Shown piece by piece: positions 7,575-17,201 of a DNA stretch of 64,000 bases. The notes under the pieces are model-generated. The model was not told the origin of the DNA and searched no databases. It saw only the letters and a list, made by a program, of their open reading frames with translations. The stretch is taken from NCBI RefSeq assembly GCF_026240905.1, contig NZ_JAPEVI010000003.1:1922001-1986000 (forward strand), given 5' to 3'. Source of the stretch: Roseibium salinum (lineage in GTDB: Bacteria > Pseudomonadota > Alphaproteobacteria > Rhizobiales > Stappiaceae). Numbering within the stretch: position 1 is the stretch's first letter; every line of letters begins with the position of its first letter. The translations under genes and the position numbers were made by a program.

Positions 7575-9157
7575 ATGCCAGAAGCCCTGAAAATCGGGAC
7601 ACCCAAGGAAACCTTCCCGGGGGAGGCCCGCGTGGCCATGACCCCAGAGTCAGCGTCTCAACTGCAAAAGCTCGGCTATAGCTGCCTGCTCCAGCGCGGA
7701 GCGGGGCTGCCGCCGGTTTTTCGGACGAAACTTATGAAAAGGCAGGCATCGAGCTCGTCGATACCGCCGAGGACCTTTGGAAGAAGGCGGACATCATCAC
7801 CAAGGTCCGCCCGCCCGACGAAACGGAACTCGGCTATCTCGCCAAGGGTAAGACGCTGATCTCCTTATTCAATCCGGGCGGCAACGAGGCGGGGCTGGAA
7901 GCCGCGAAGGCTTCAGGCGCCAACGTCATCGCCATGGAAATGGTGCCGCGGATTTCGCGTGCGCAGAAGATGGATGTCCTCAGCTCGATGGCCAATATCG
8001 CCGGCTACCGGGCGGTCATCGAGGCCGGCAACAATTTCGGCCGCTTCTTCACCGGCCAGATCACCGCCGCCGGCAAGGTTCCCCCCGCCAGGGTGCTCAT
8101 CGTCGGCGCTGGCGTTGCCGGGCTCGCCGCCATCGGTACCTCGACCTCGCTGGGTGCCGTGACCTATGCCTTCGACGTGCGCCCGGAAGTGGCCGAGCAG
8201 GTCGAGTCCATGGGTGCCCAGTTCGTCTATCTGGATTTCGAGGAAGAACAGCAGGACGGCGCTGCCACGGGCGGCTATGCCAGCGTCTCCTCCCCTGAGT
8301 TCCGCGAAGCCCAGCTTGCCAAGTTCCGCGAGCTGGCGCCGGAGATGGATATCGTCATCACCACGGCGCTGATCCCCAACCGGGACGCCCCGAAGCTGTG
8401 GCTTGAAGACATGGTCAAGTCGATGAAGCCGGGCTCGGTGATCATCGACCTTGCGGCCGAACGCGGCGGCAACGTGGAAGGCACCGTCAAGGACGAGAGG
8501 ATCGTCACGGAGAACGGCGTGGTCATCATCGGCTATACCGACTTCCCTTCGCGCATGGCGACCCAGGCCTCCAGCCTCTACGCCACCAATATCCGCCATA
8601 TGATGACGGACCTGACGCCGGAGAAGAACGGCCAGGTCGTCCACAACATGGAAGACGACGTCATCCGCGGCTCGACCGTGACCTTCGAAGGCGGAATCAC
8701 CTTCCCGCCACCACCGCCCAAGGTGCAGGCGATCGCGGCCAAGCCGAAGGAAAAGCAGAAGGAGCTGACGCCGGAAGAAAAGCGCGCGCAGGAAGTCGCC
8801 GCCTTCAAGGCGCAGACCCAACAGCAGGTGACCCTCCTGGCCGTCGGTGCACTGCTGCTGATGCTCGTGGGCCTGATCGCCCCGGCCAGCTTCATGCAGC
8901 ATTTCATCGTCTTCGTGCTGGCGGTCTTCGTCGGCTTCCAGGTGATCTGGAATGTCAGCCATTCGCTGCACACGCCGCTGATGGCCGTGACCAATGCCAT
9001 TTCGTCGATCATCATCCTCGGCGCGCTGATGCAGATCGGGTCCGGGTCGTTCCTGGTGATCCTGCTCGCCGGTCTCTCGGTCTTCATGGCCGGGATCAAC
9101 ATCTTCGGCGGTTTCCTCGTCACCCGGCGCATGCTCGCCATGTTCCAGAAATCCTAA
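7575..9157 (+). CDS. pntA: NAD(P) transhydrogenase alpha subunit PntA (apparent frameshift near 7703-7706)
   Basis: Subunit of the membrane transhydrogenase that uses the proton gradient to reduce NADP+ with NADH. The first frame gives [20 protein letters not shown] up to QRGAG; the rest ([20 protein letters not shown], then [20 protein letters not shown]) is one frame away. One missing G in the GGGG at 7703-7706 restores [16 protein letters not shown] and a 527-residue protein, close to the 510 residues of E. coli PntA. The NAD-binding domain shows [16 protein letters not shown]; a charged linker with PPPPPK and [13 protein letters not shown] leads to about four C-terminal membrane helices, so domains alpha1 and alpha2 are fused as in E. 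coli. It is followed by pntB after 13 bp. Probably intact in the organism. Confidence 0.93.
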
Positions 9158-9170
9158 GGAGGGCCGAGCG

Positions 9171-10604
9171 ATGGAATTCGGTTTCACGACTGCCGTCTAT
9201 GTTGTTGCGGCTGTTCTTTTCATCCTCTCGCTTGGCGGCCTTTCGGGGCAGGAGAGCGCCAAGCGTGCCGTCTGGTACGGCATCGCCGGCATGGGACTGG
9301 CGGTGGTCGCCACGCTGATCGGCCCGGGCTCGGGCCTGTGGCTGCTGTCGATCATCCTGATCGCGGGCGGCGGTATCATCGGCTATTACGTCGCACAGCG
9401 CGTGCAGATGACCGAGATGCCGCAGCTTGTGGCCGCGATGCATTCGCTGGTGGGCCTCGCCGCCGTCTTCGTGGGCTTCAACGCCTATATCGAACTCGGC
9501 CGCGTCCTGACCATGTCGGCTGAAGAGCGCGAGGCCCTGGAAGGCTTCGCCGCCCTCCTGGCCCACAAGACCCCGATCGAGCAGTCGATCCTCAAGGTCG
9601 AGGTCTTCCTCGGCGTCTTCATCGGTGCGGTTACCTTTACCGGCTCGGTCGTCGCCTTTGGCAAGCTGGCCGGCAAGGTCTCCTCCAAGGCGGAAAAGCT
9701 GCCGGGCGGACACATGCTGAACGCCGGGGCGGCGATCCTCAGCGTGCTCTTCCTGATCCTGTTCCTGAACGGCGCGGGAATCTGGACGCTGATCGCGATG
9801 ACGCTGCTCGCGTTCTTCATCGGCTATCACCTGATCATGGGCATCGGCGGCGCCGACATGCCGGTGGTGGTGTCGATGCTGAACTCCTATTCGGGCTGGG
9901 CCGCGGCGGCCATCGGCTTCTCGCTCGGCAACGATCTGCTGATCGTCGTCGGCGCGCTTGTCGGTTCCTCCGGTGCGATCCTTTCCTACATCATGTGCAA
10001 GGCGATGAACCGCTCGTTCATCTCCGTCATCCTGGGCGGCTTCGGCAACACGACCGGACCGGCCATGGAAGTGGAAGGCGAGCAGATTGCCATCGACTCC
10101 GACGGTGTCGCGGCCACGCTCAACGACGCCGACAGCGTCATCATCGTGCCCGGCTACGGCATGGCGGTGGCGCAGGCGCAGAACGCTGTCTCCGAGCTGA
10201 CGCGCAAGCTGCGCTCCGCCGGCAAGGAAGTCCGCTTCGCCATCCATCCGGTTGCCGGCCGTCTTCCGGGGCACATGAACGTGCTCCTGGCCGAGGCCAA
10301 GGTGCCGTACGACATCGTCATGGAGATGGACGAGATCAACGAGGACTTCCCGCGGACCGACGTTGCGATCATCATCGGCTCCAACGACATCGTCAATCCG
10401 GCGGCGCAGGACGACCCGAACTCGCCGATCGCCGGCATGCCTGTTCTGGAAGTGTGGAAGTCCAAGCAGGTGTTCGTGCTGAAACGCGGCCAGGGCACCG
10501 GCTATTCCGGCATCGAGAACCCGCTGTTCTTCAAGGAAAACACGCGGATGTATTACGGCGACGCCCGTAGCAGCGTCGACGCCCTGCTGTCCAAGATCGA
10601 CTGA
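9171..10604 (+). CDS. pntB: NAD(P) transhydrogenase beta subunit PntB
   Basis: A 477-residue integral membrane protein with about nine hydrophobic segments that form the proton channel with PntA, followed by a cytosolic NADP(H)-binding domain III beginning near residue 300. The NADP site [10 protein letters not shown] and the later [18 protein letters not shown] and [10 protein letters not shown] blocks are clear. A strong ribosome site (TAAGGAGGGC) lies in the 13-bp gap after pntA. The operon ends in a textbook terminator at 10627. Confidence 0.97.
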   Translation: MEFGFTTAVYVVAAVLFILSLGGLSGQESAKRAVWYGIAGMGLAVVATLIGPGSGLWLLSIILIAGGGIIGYYVAQRVQMTEMPQLVAAMHSLVGLAAVFVGFNAYIELGRVLTMSAEEREALEGFAALLAHKTPIEQSILKVEVFLGVFIGAVTFTGSVVAFGKLAGKVSSKAEKLPGGHMLNAGAAILSVLFLILFLNGAGIWTLIAMTLLAFFIGYHLIMGIGGADMPVVVSMLNSYSGWAAAAIGFSLGNDLLIVVGALVGSSGAILSYIMCKAMNRSFISVILGGFGNTTGPAMEVEGEQIAIDSDGVAATLNDADSVIIVPGYGMAVAQAQNAVSELTRKLRSAGKEVRFAIHPVAGRLPGHMNVLLAEAKVPYDIVMEMDEINEDFPRTDVAIIIGSNDIVNPAAQDDPNSPIAGMPVLEVWKSKQVFVLKRGQGTGYSGIENPLFFKENTRMYYGDARSSVDALLSKID

Positions 10605-10626
10605 TCCGGGCCGCAGACGAAACAAG

Positions 10627-10664
10627 GCCGCCGCTCCAGGGAACTGGAGCGGCGGCTTTTCTTT
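10627..10664 (+). terminator. Rho-independent terminator of pntAB
   Basis: A perfect 13-bp stem, GCCGCCGCTCCAG (10627-10639) with CTGGAGCGGCGGC (10644-10656) and a GGAA loop, is followed by TTTTCTTT. It lies 22 bp after the pntB stop. Confidence 0.93.
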
Positions 10665-10713
10665 GCCGTGACGCGCGTTTCATCCGTAGAGGCGGCTCGG
10701 ACCCTGCGACCAT

Positions 10714-11364
10714 TCAACCCTGACGACTGATCGTCACGTGGGTGGCAGCCTTGGTCCTCTGGCTCGAGCTGACCTGATAGCCGAGCGCCGGCAGGTCGAG
10801 CCGGCTGAAGAGGTTCTCGCCTTTCCCGAGCAGCGTCGGCGCCACAACGATGTGCATTTCATCGACAAGGCCGGCGCTGAGATACTGCCGGATCGTGGAG
10901 ACACCGCCACCCAGACGGACATCCTTGCCCGCCGCGGAGGCTCGCGCCCGCTCAAGAGCCGCCTCGATGCCATCGGTGACGAAATGGAAGGTCGTTCCGC
11001 CCTCCATGACGACAGGGTCGCGCGGGTAGTGCGTCAGGACGAAAACATCCGTCTGATAAGGCGGATTGTCGCCCCACCACCCCTTCCATTCATCATCCGG
11101 CCATTCGCCCCTGATGGGACCGAACATATTGCGCCCGAGGATCCAGGAACCGACATTCTCAAAGCCTTGCCGCGCAAAATCGTCATCCGGACCGGTTTCG
11201 CCCCCGTCATTGCCAAGGACCTTGGACTGGAAAGTCCGTGTCGGGAAAAACCATTCATGGATCGCCATGCCGCCGATGCCGAGCGGATTTTCCAGGTCCT
11301 GCGAGGGACCTGCACCATAGCCATCGAGCGACACGCCGAAACAGCAAACACGGAGCTTGGACAT
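10714..11364 (-). CDS. Dihydrofolate reductase/RibD C-terminal-domain family reductase
   Basis: A 216-residue cytosolic protein starting MSKLRVCCFGVSLDGY, with ENVGSWILGRNMFG, VFVLTHYPR, GGGVSTIRQYLSAGLVDEMH and APTLLGKGENLF, the standard blocks of the RibD-C/DHFR-like family. The fold binds NADPH, but most of these stand-alone members have no assigned substrate. The start at 11364 is preferred because TGAGGT precedes it and the longer form adds a non-conserved segment. It is convergent with pntAB. Confidence 0.88.
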   Translation of the reverse strand: MSKLRVCCFGVSLDGYGAGPSQDLENPLGIGGMAIHEWFFPTRTFQSKVLGNDGGETGPDDDFARQGFENVGSWILGRNMFGPIRGEWPDDEWKGWWGDNPPYQTDVFVLTHYPRDPVVMEGGTTFHFVTDGIEAALERARASAAGKDVRLGGGVSTIRQYLSAGLVDEMHIVVAPTLLGKGENLFSRLDLPALGYQVSSSQRTKAATHVTISRQG

Positions 11365-11504
11365 AATCGACACCTCAATCTGCTTGTGATCTGCAAGCGC
11401 CAAACTCTCATAACCGATGTCATATTGCAAGTGGTTTAATCGCACAATCCGCGTTGTCCGAATCCAGGCCGCAGCCGGTTCATCAAGATGGTTATGTCCG
11501 ATAA

Positions 11505-13613
11505 CTAACTCACTTGACTGTCGTCATTCAGCCCGGAAAAGCTGCGGTTTTCGGCCACCAGTTCCTCAAGCAGCACGGCCGGCGACCAGTAGAACGGATC
11601 CTCGGCGGCGAACTTGCGGATATCGACGAGGACATTCTCCAGCCCGTAAGCATCGGCATAATGAAGCGGGCCGCCGCGCCAGCGCGGGAAGCCGTAGCCG
11701 AACAGCAGAACGACATCGATATCGGAGGGGCGCTGCGCGATCCCGTCGGCCAGGACCCGTGCGGCTTCGTTGATCATCGCCGCCATGTAGCGCCGCTGGA
11801 TCTCGCCCGCGGTGAAGCTGCGCGGCTCGATACCGGCCTCTCGCCTTGCCTCTGAAAGCAGGTCCAGGACCTCCGGGTCCGGACGGCCCTTGGGGCTTTC
11901 GCCGTCATAGACATAAAAGCCGCGTCCGGTCTTCTGGCCAAGCCAGCCCTTGTGATAGAGCGTGTCGGCGAAGTCCACCGACCTTTCGCGCGGATCGCGT
12001 GTTGCCGCCTTGCGCTGGCGGGCGGCGTAGCCGATGTCGATGCCCGCGAGATCGGCCACCTGAAAGGGGCCCATCGCGAAGCCGAAATCGGTCAGGGCCG
12101 CGTCGATCTCGTAGGGGCTTGCCCCGTCCATCATCATGTAGTCGGCCGCAAGGCGGTAGTGGGACATGATGCGGTTGCCGATGAAGCCGTCACAGACACC
12201 GGCGCGCACGCCGACCTTTCCGAGCCGCTTGGCCAGGGCGAAGGCCCGGGCGACGTGCCGCCTGTCGGTCCGGTCCGCGACGACGATTTCCAGGAGCCGC
12301 ATGATATGGGCGGGAGAGAAGAAATGCAGACCGAGAACGTCCTGAGGCCGCCCGGTCGCCAGCGCGATTTCGTTCACGTCCAGATATGACGTGTTGGTGG
12401 CAAGCGTCGCGCCAGCCTTGGCGACTGTGTCCAGCCGGTTGAAGACGTCCTTCTTGACGTCCATGCTTTCAAAAACGGCTTCGATGATGATGTCCGCATT
12501 TGAAAGCGCGTCGTAGCCGACCACGGTTTTGAGCCGCTCGTTCAGGATACGGCCATGAGCCTCCTGGCTCAGCTTGTTGCGCTCGACCGCGCCGGCGAGG
12601 TTCCTTGCAATCGTCTGGCGGGCCTTGTCCGCGAACTCCGCTTCCCGTTCGACCAGAACGACGCTCAGCCCCGCCATGGCCGCGGCCGTCGCAATGCCCG
12701 CACCCATCGTGCCACCGCCGATGATCCCTATTTCCGCGAACGGCGGTGGCTCGACACCTGCGATTTCCGGAAGCTGAGCCGCCCTGCGCTCGGCAAAAAA
12801 GGCGTGGATCAGCGCCGCCCGCTGCGGTGTCTCCATCAGGGTCAGAAAGATGCTGCGCTCTTCCACCAGGCCGTCCTTGAGATCGAGCCGGGTGCTTGCC
12901 TCCACGGCATCGATCGCGGCGAGCTGGGCGATCTGCCCCTTGTGCCTGGCCGCGGTCTTCTTGCGAACCGCCTCCAGCTCCTTTGGATCGATGGAAGGGC
13001 GTGGCCGCTGCCCGCAAGGCCGAGGGCTGTCCTCCCCCGAGGCCAGCGATCTCGCCTTCGCGGTGGCAGCGTTCAAAAGATCGTCCGCCTCAACCACATC
13101 ATCGAAGATACCGAGCTTCTTTGCCTCCTGCGCAGAGAGCTGGCGGCCGGAGGTGATGATGTCAATTGCGGCGCCAACGCCGATCAGCCGCGGCAGGCGC
13201 TGGGTGCCGCCGGCCCCTGGAATGAGGCCGAGGGTGACTTCGGGCAGACCCACACGGGCCGTGTGGGCTGCCATCCTCACGTGCGCACCGAGCGCGATTT
13301 CAAACCCGCCGCCGAGCGCTGCACCATTGACCGCTGCAACGACCGGCTTTGTGCATTCCTCGATCCGGTTGACGACATCCGGAAGATAGGGCTCCAGCGG
13401 CGCCTTGCCGAACTCGGTAATGTCCGCCCCGCCGACAAAGATCCTGCCTGCCCCTGTTATGACCGCGGCACCGGCCTCGGGATCTGCCTCAACGCGTTCG
13501 ATTGCGGCCATGAGGCCGGTGCGGACCTGCTGCGAGGTCGCATTCACCGGCGGATTCGCGATCGTGATGACGGCCACATTGTCGCGAACGGCGTAGCCTA
13601 CGGTGTCTGTCAT
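11505..13613 (-). CDS. FadB/FadJ-like bifunctional enoyl-CoA hydratase / 3-hydroxyacyl-CoA dehydrogenase
   Basis: A 702-residue multifunctional beta-oxidation enzyme. Residues 1-190 are a crotonase domain with oxyanion-hole segments (GRIFVGGADI, NGAALGGGFE) and the catalytic acids E105 and E125 (VGLPEVTLGLIPGAGGTQR), matching rat MFE-1 E103/E123. From about residue 296 comes the NAD-binding domain (GIIGGGTMGAGIA), then HFFSPAHIMRLLEI with the catalytic histidine, and two C-terminal dehydrogenase domains. It converts 2-enoyl-CoA to 3-ketoacyl-CoA. The linker around residues 190-215 (DSPRPCGQRPRPSIDP) is poorly conserved and could hide a local error. An IclR regulator is encoded just upstream on the same strand. 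No thiolase or acyl-CoA dehydrogenase is adjacent. Confidence 0.93.
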   Translation of the reverse strand: MTDTVGYAVRDNVAVITIANPPVNATSQQVRTGLMAAIERVEADPEAGAAVITGAGRIFVGGADITEFGKAPLEPYLPDVVNRIEECTKPVVAAVNGAALGGGFEIALGAHVRMAAHTARVGLPEVTLGLIPGAGGTQRLPRLIGVGAAIDIITSGRQLSAQEAKKLGIFDDVVEADDLLNAATAKARSLASGEDSPRPCGQRPRPSIDPKELEAVRKKTAARHKGQIAQLAAIDAVEASTRLDLKDGLVEERSIFLTLMETPQRAALIHAFFAERRAAQLPEIAGVEPPPFAEIGIIGGGTMGAGIATAAAMAGLSVVLVEREAEFADKARQTIARNLAGAVERNKLSQEAHGRILNERLKTVVGYDALSNADIIIEAVFESMDVKKDVFNRLDTVAKAGATLATNTSYLDVNEIALATGRPQDVLGLHFFSPAHIMRLLEIVVADRTDRRHVARAFALAKRLGKVGVRAGVCDGFIGNRIMSHYRLAADYMMMDGASPYEIDAALTDFGFAMGPFQVADLAGIDIGYAARQRKAATRDPRERSVDFADTLYHKGWLGQKTGRGFYVYDGESPKGRPDPEVLDLLSEARREAGIEPRSFTAGEIQRRYMAAMINEAARVLADGIAQRPSDIDVVLLFGYGFPRWRGGPLHYADAYGLENVLVDIRKFAAEDPFYWSPAVLLEELVAENRSFSGLNDDSQVS

Positions 13614-13708
13614 ACCTCACCCTTTCCTTGTCGGGCCGCAATGTGGAGCAACGGGTGCTTCATTTCAACATGCAAAAGTGAATTCCACTATGCGGAATTA
13701 TTTCCTGT

Positions 13709-14512
13709 TCAATTTCCGTTCTGCACCCGGCAGGGCGCTTGCCCCAGCATCCGTTCCAGGTCGCCGACGGCTGTCTTCAGGCTCGGCCCGACCTCGTCGC
13801 GCATCCGCTCCAACGACAGGTCGGCGGGTGTCGCCCCGCAGGTGAAGACCACCGGCTCACTCAGGTCTCGGGCATGAAACGGCGCGGAGACTGCGTGAAT
13901 GCCGGGTGCGAAATAGTCCGACGGTTCGGCGATCACGTATCCGCGCGACAGGAGCTGACCGTTTGCCTCCCGGCGGATTTGACGGGCCCGTTCGGGCGTC
14001 AGCCTGTCTTCACCGGTCTCTGCCAACAGCTTTTCCAGCCCCTGGTCGGAAAGGGCTGCAAGCAAGGCGTGGCCGGAGGACGATCCTGCAAACGGTAGCC
14101 GGTGACCCGGTTCCAGCCAGATCGAGGCAACCGCGCGCGGGCGCCAGGTTTTCACCAGCATCATCTTGTCCCGGTCCTGCACCGCCAGCAGGGCCAAAGT
14201 CCCGGTCTCATCGGCGAGCCGCTGCATGAGCGTTTCGGAAAGATCCACAAAGGATATGGCGGCGCTGGCGATGTTGCCAAGGGCAAGGAGCGCCGGCCCC
14301 GGACGATAGCGGTCATGGCGCCGGGCGTGGCTGAGATATCCGAGCGCCTGCAGGGTGAAGGTCAGCCGGGAGACCGTGGACTTCGGCAGGCCGGTCCGCT
14401 CCGCGATTTCGGCGTTGCCCAGGCCGTCATCCGAGACACGAAAGGCCCGCAGCACGCTCAAGCCCCTGGCGAGCGTGGTGGCAAAACGCCGGTCGGTTTC
14501 AAAATCGCTCAT
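13709..14512 (-). CDS. IclR-family transcriptional regulator
   Basis: A 267-residue regulator. The N-terminal winged HTH is visible as TTLARGLSVLRAFRVSDDG, LGNAEIAERTGLPKSTVSRL and LQALGYLSH; the C-terminal IclR effector domain has GHRLPFAGSSSGHALLAAL and SDYFAPGIHAVSAPF. Start MSDFETDRR at 14512 is the one consistent with the family length. It lies 95 bp upstream of the FadB-like gene on the same strand and divergent from a small membrane protein, so either may be its target. IclR proteins often control aromatic or fatty-acid catabolism; the effector is unknown. Confidence 0.92.
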   Translation of the reverse strand: MSDFETDRRFATTLARGLSVLRAFRVSDDGLGNAEIAERTGLPKSTVSRLTFTLQALGYLSHARRHDRYRPGPALLALGNIASAAISFVDLSETLMQRLADETGTLALLAVQDRDKMMLVKTWRPRAVASIWLEPGHRLPFAGSSSGHALLAALSDQGLEKLLAETGEDRLTPERARQIRREANGQLLSRGYVIAEPSDYFAPGIHAVSAPFHARDLSEPVVFTCGATPADLSLERMRDEVGPSLKTAVGDLERMLGQAPCRVQNGN

Positions 14513-14585
14513 CTGACTGTCCCTTGCACAGGCGAGATCTCCGGAGCTTATACCAAGCGGGGAACGCCAATCGAAAGGCATATCC

Positions 14586-14966
14586 ATGACGGAGACGATT
14601 GCAAGGATCGCGGGCCCCTATCTGCTCCTGACCGGGCTCGGGTTTCTACTGTCCGCAGGCTTTTACGCCAGAATGATCGCGGGCCAGGCGCGCACCGACC
14701 CCGTTACGCTGAACCTGTCCGGGGCGGCACATTTCATCGTCGGTATGACCGTTCTTGTGAACCACTTCGCATGGTCAACCGCACTCGAGGCGGCGGTAAC
14801 GCTGGTCGGCGCGGCCGCCGCTCTGAAAGGTGCCGGGCTGATCGTGCTGCCCGAGATGGCGGCGAGATCTCCGGCACTGGGCAAAAACGGGCTTCGGTTC
14901 AGCAGCCTCGCGTTCGTCGCGATCGGCAGCTATTTTTGCGTGATGGGCTATCGCCTGATCGGATGA
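14586..14966 (+). CDS. Small four-helix membrane protein, function unknown
   Basis: 126 residues with about four hydrophobic segments (roughly residues 8-30, 45-62, 66-86 and 103-124). No catalytic motif is visible and I do not recognise the family. A GAAAGG lies upstream of the ATG. It is divergent from the IclR gene with a 73-bp gap, so the two may share control. Confidence 0.7.
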   Translation: MTETIARIAGPYLLLTGLGFLLSAGFYARMIAGQARTDPVTLNLSGAAHFIVGMTVLVNHFAWSTALEAAVTLVGAAAALKGAGLIVLPEMAARSPALGKNGLRFSSLAFVAIGSYFCVMGYRLIG

Positions 14967-15043
14967 CAGCCACACTGCAAGGGTCCGCATGGGGCCTTCC
15001 GCCGAACCAGGGACCCTGGGCGGGAGGAAGGCCCACCGGCAGG

Positions 15044-15514
15044 TCACGCCAGCCGTGCAGCAACTTCGCCAAGCTGATCGATCACGCTGCCCCAGCCATC
15101 GTAGAATCCCATTCCCTCGTGCTTGCGGCTGTCTTCCGGGGTCTTGTGCATGACGCGGGCCGCGTAGCGGGTGCCGCCTGCCTCGGCCTCCAGGGTGATG
15201 ATCGCCGTCAGCGTCAGCCAGGGATCGATTGGCTGCCAGCCTTCCGCAAGGGCGGTGGTAAAGACGATACGCTGTTCCGGCGCGATATCCAGGAAGCAGC
15301 CTTCGAGATGGGGCTGAAACGGCCCCTGCCCCTCGCGCATCAGCGTTTCGAACCCGCCGCCCGGCCGCAGATCCAGCTTGACCGCCTTGCATTCCATGGG
15401 CTTGGGGATCCACCATTTCTCGAAATGCTCGCGCACGCTCCATGCCGTCCAGACGGCGGAGCGCGGGGCGTTGATCAGACGCGAAATGGTGAGTTCGGAT
15501 TTTTCAGCTGCCAT
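15044..15514 (-). CDS. SRPBCC (AHSA1/CalC-like) domain protein
   Basis: A 156-residue protein, MAAEKSELTISRLINAPRS, with the START-like/AHSA1 signature (APRSAVWTAWSVREHFEKWW, GGRF-like turn, GWGSVIDQLGEVA). These small-ligand-binding proteins are very often encoded with an ArsR repressor, as here. The start overlaps the end of the upstream arsR-like gene by 11 bp, indicating translational coupling. The ligand is unknown. Confidence 0.9.
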   Translation of the reverse strand: MAAEKSELTISRLINAPRSAVWTAWSVREHFEKWWIPKPMECKAVKLDLRPGGGFETLMREGQGPFQPHLEGCFLDIAPEQRIVFTTALAEGWQPIDPWLTLTAIITLEAEAGGTRYAARVMHKTPEDSRKHEGMGFYDGWGSVIDQLGEVAARLA

Positions 15515-15851
15515 CTTCGTCGCTCCATGACATTTGGTTTTCGACATAGTCCGCCAACCGGTCGCTCCTGGCCTCCCACAGCCCACGCTGCTCGGCGAGC
15601 CAGGTTTCCACCGCCTGCAACCGATCCCGGCGCGCATGACAGGTGCGCACGCGCCCTGCCTTTTCGGTGCGGATCAGACCACTCCCCTCAAGCACCTTCA
15701 GGTGCTTCATGAAGGACGGCAGCCCCATGGCGAAAGGCTCCGCCAGTTCCTTCACCGGCGCGGAACCACGCATGAGCCGGCTCACGACGGCCCGGCGCGT
15801 CGGATCCGACAAGGCGTGAAAGGCGGTGTCGAGAGCAAAATGGTTTTCCAT
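15504..15851 (-). CDS. ArsR/SmtB-family winged-helix repressor
   Basis: A 115-residue winged-helix protein beginning MENHFALDTAFHALSDPTRR, with VKELAEPFAMGLPSFMKHLK as the DNA-reading helices and LIRTEKAGRVRTCHAR as the wing. No CVC metal site is present, which fits the SRPBCC-linked, non-metal-sensing branch of ArsR proteins. The start at 15851 is chosen by homology; the upstream in-frame extension covers the operator. It likely represses itself and the SRPBCC gene through the dyad at 15870-15893. Confidence 0.92.
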   Translation of the reverse strand: MENHFALDTAFHALSDPTRRAVVSRLMRGSAPVKELAEPFAMGLPSFMKHLKVLEGSGLIRTEKAGRVRTCHARRDRLQAVETWLAEQRGLWEARSDRLADYVENQMSWSDEDGS

Positions 15852-15869
15852 ACGGGAAACTATAAGCGG

Positions 15870-15893
15870 ACAGTTCACCGTTTGGCAAACTGT
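15870..15893. promoter_or_regulatory. Candidate ArsR operator
   Basis: An inverted repeat with arms ACAGTTCACC and GGCAAACTGT (8 of 10 matching) around GTTT, 18 bp upstream of the arsR-like start. Position and symmetry fit autorepression by a dimeric winged-helix protein. Confidence 0.5.
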
Positions 15894-15979
15894 TTTCGCA
15901 TCGGAAAACAATTGTCGGCCGACAACGCACGACGAAGCGATTGTATGGAAGATGTTGGAAGTTGCACGCAGTTGGGAAG

Positions 15980-16069
15980 TGGCGGAGAGGAAGGGATTCG
16001 AACCCTCGAGACGGTTCCCCGTCTACTCCCTTAGCAGGGGAGCGCCTTCGACCACTCGGCCACCTCTCC
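15980..16069 (-). tRNA. tRNA-Ser (anticodon GCU)
   Basis: On the minus strand the acceptor stem GGAGAGG pairs with CCTCTCC, followed by discriminator G and an encoded CCA. The D-arm contains GCCGAGTGGTCGAAGGC, the anticodon loop is CTGCTAA within CTCCC/GGGAG, a long variable arm (TAGACGGGGAACCGTCTC) marks the serine class, and the T-arm contains GGTTCGAATCC. Total 90 nt with CCA. It reads AGC/AGU codons. Confidence 0.97.
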
Positions 16070-16361
16070 GGTCCGTCTCGTTTAGTGGCGTAAGCCTTAG
16101 GACGCAAGAACTTTTTGACTTGGGCGTCTCGTTTTCCACCTCTGCCACCCTGTGGCTATTCGCCAGAACGTTCAGTGAACAACGAATTGGTTCAAAGGTC
16201 TCCGGCAAAGACCTGACAGCTATGTCCGCTGTTTGCTCTCAAGAAGCTGCCTCTCTCAGCACCGCTTTCAATGACTCATGAAATGATCTTTAATCGTGGC
16301 AATCCGCCCGGGATGAATTAATCGGCCGGGTGAGCGAACCTGAGCAATGGCAGGTGCCGCC

Positions 16362-17072
16362 ATGTGCGGGAGAGTGACAGTCAAGACCAGTGCCGATGGG
16401 CTCGTTGAGGCGTTTCCCTTTGCGCAGCGGCGCCAGGGGGATGGTCTGGACGGGTTGCGGCCGCGGTTCAACGGGGCGCCGGGGCTTGAATATCCGCTGA
16501 TCGTCAACGAACCGGACATGCCCGGCAGCGCCTTCGTGATGGCGCATTGGGGTTTTGTGCCGCGGTGGATGAAGGAAGCCAAGGGCGGACCGAAACCGGT
16601 CAACGCGAAAAGCGAAACCGTGGCGACCAACGGCATGTTCAGGGCCGCGTACAGGTCGAGACGGGCGTTGATGCCGATCGACGGCTATTTCGAGTGGCAG
16701 GCCGTTCGTGGGCAGCGCGTCAAGCAGCCCTATGCCATATCCATGACGGACGACAAGCCATTTGCGCTTGCCGCGATCTGGGAGGTCTGGCGCAATCCGG
16801 AGACCGGCGCGGCCGTGCGGACCTTCTGCGTGCTCACCTGCCCTGCCAACGATCTGATGGCACGGATCCACGACAGGATGCCGGTGATCATCGACCCGGT
16901 GGATTACGGCCACTGGCTGAGCATCGACACGGAGGATCCTTCCGATCTGCTGAAACCGTATCCTTCGGAGCGCTTGAAGATGTGGCCGGTCTCGACCCGC
17001 GTGAATTCCCCGCGAAACGATACACCGGACATTCTCGACCCGTTCGACCCGGATCCGGACCTTCTTGATTGA
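16362..17072 (+). CDS. SRAP-domain DNA-protein crosslink protein (YedK/HMCES family)
   Basis: A 236-residue protein that covalently captures abasic sites in single-stranded DNA and so shields them. The start is fixed at 16362 because the family requires MCGR with the catalytic Cys at position 2; the upstream ATG at 16347 would add five residues. Active-site residues are visible: C2, N81 (PVNAKSE), E111 (GYFEW) and H170 (IHDRMPVII). After start-methionine removal Cys2 forms the thiazolidine crosslink. The ribosome site is weak. Downstream gene is DUF930; no obvious functional link. Confidence 0.95.
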   Translation: MCGRVTVKTSADGLVEAFPFAQRRQGDGLDGLRPRFNGAPGLEYPLIVNEPDMPGSAFVMAHWGFVPRWMKEAKGGPKPVNAKSETVATNGMFRAAYRSRRALMPIDGYFEWQAVRGQRVKQPYAISMTDDKPFALAAIWEVWRNPETGAAVRTFCVLTCPANDLMARIHDRMPVIIDPVDYGHWLSIDTEDPSDLLKPYPSERLKMWPVSTRVNSPRNDTPDILDPFDPDPDLLD

Positions 17073-17201
17073 GCCATGGCCAACCTCCTCAATCCGGCCC
17101 GCGGACAGCGGCTGAACGCGAGGGACCGCAAACCATAAATCCGACACAGTGTTCGTCTTGAAAATGCAACCATTGCGACAATCGATCAGGGGCGGACTCG
17201 G

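Noticed and set aside
9120..10625. A 501-residue open frame antisense to pntB
   Set aside because: Shadow of pntB, rich in His/Asp/Arg as expected from reversed membrane codons.
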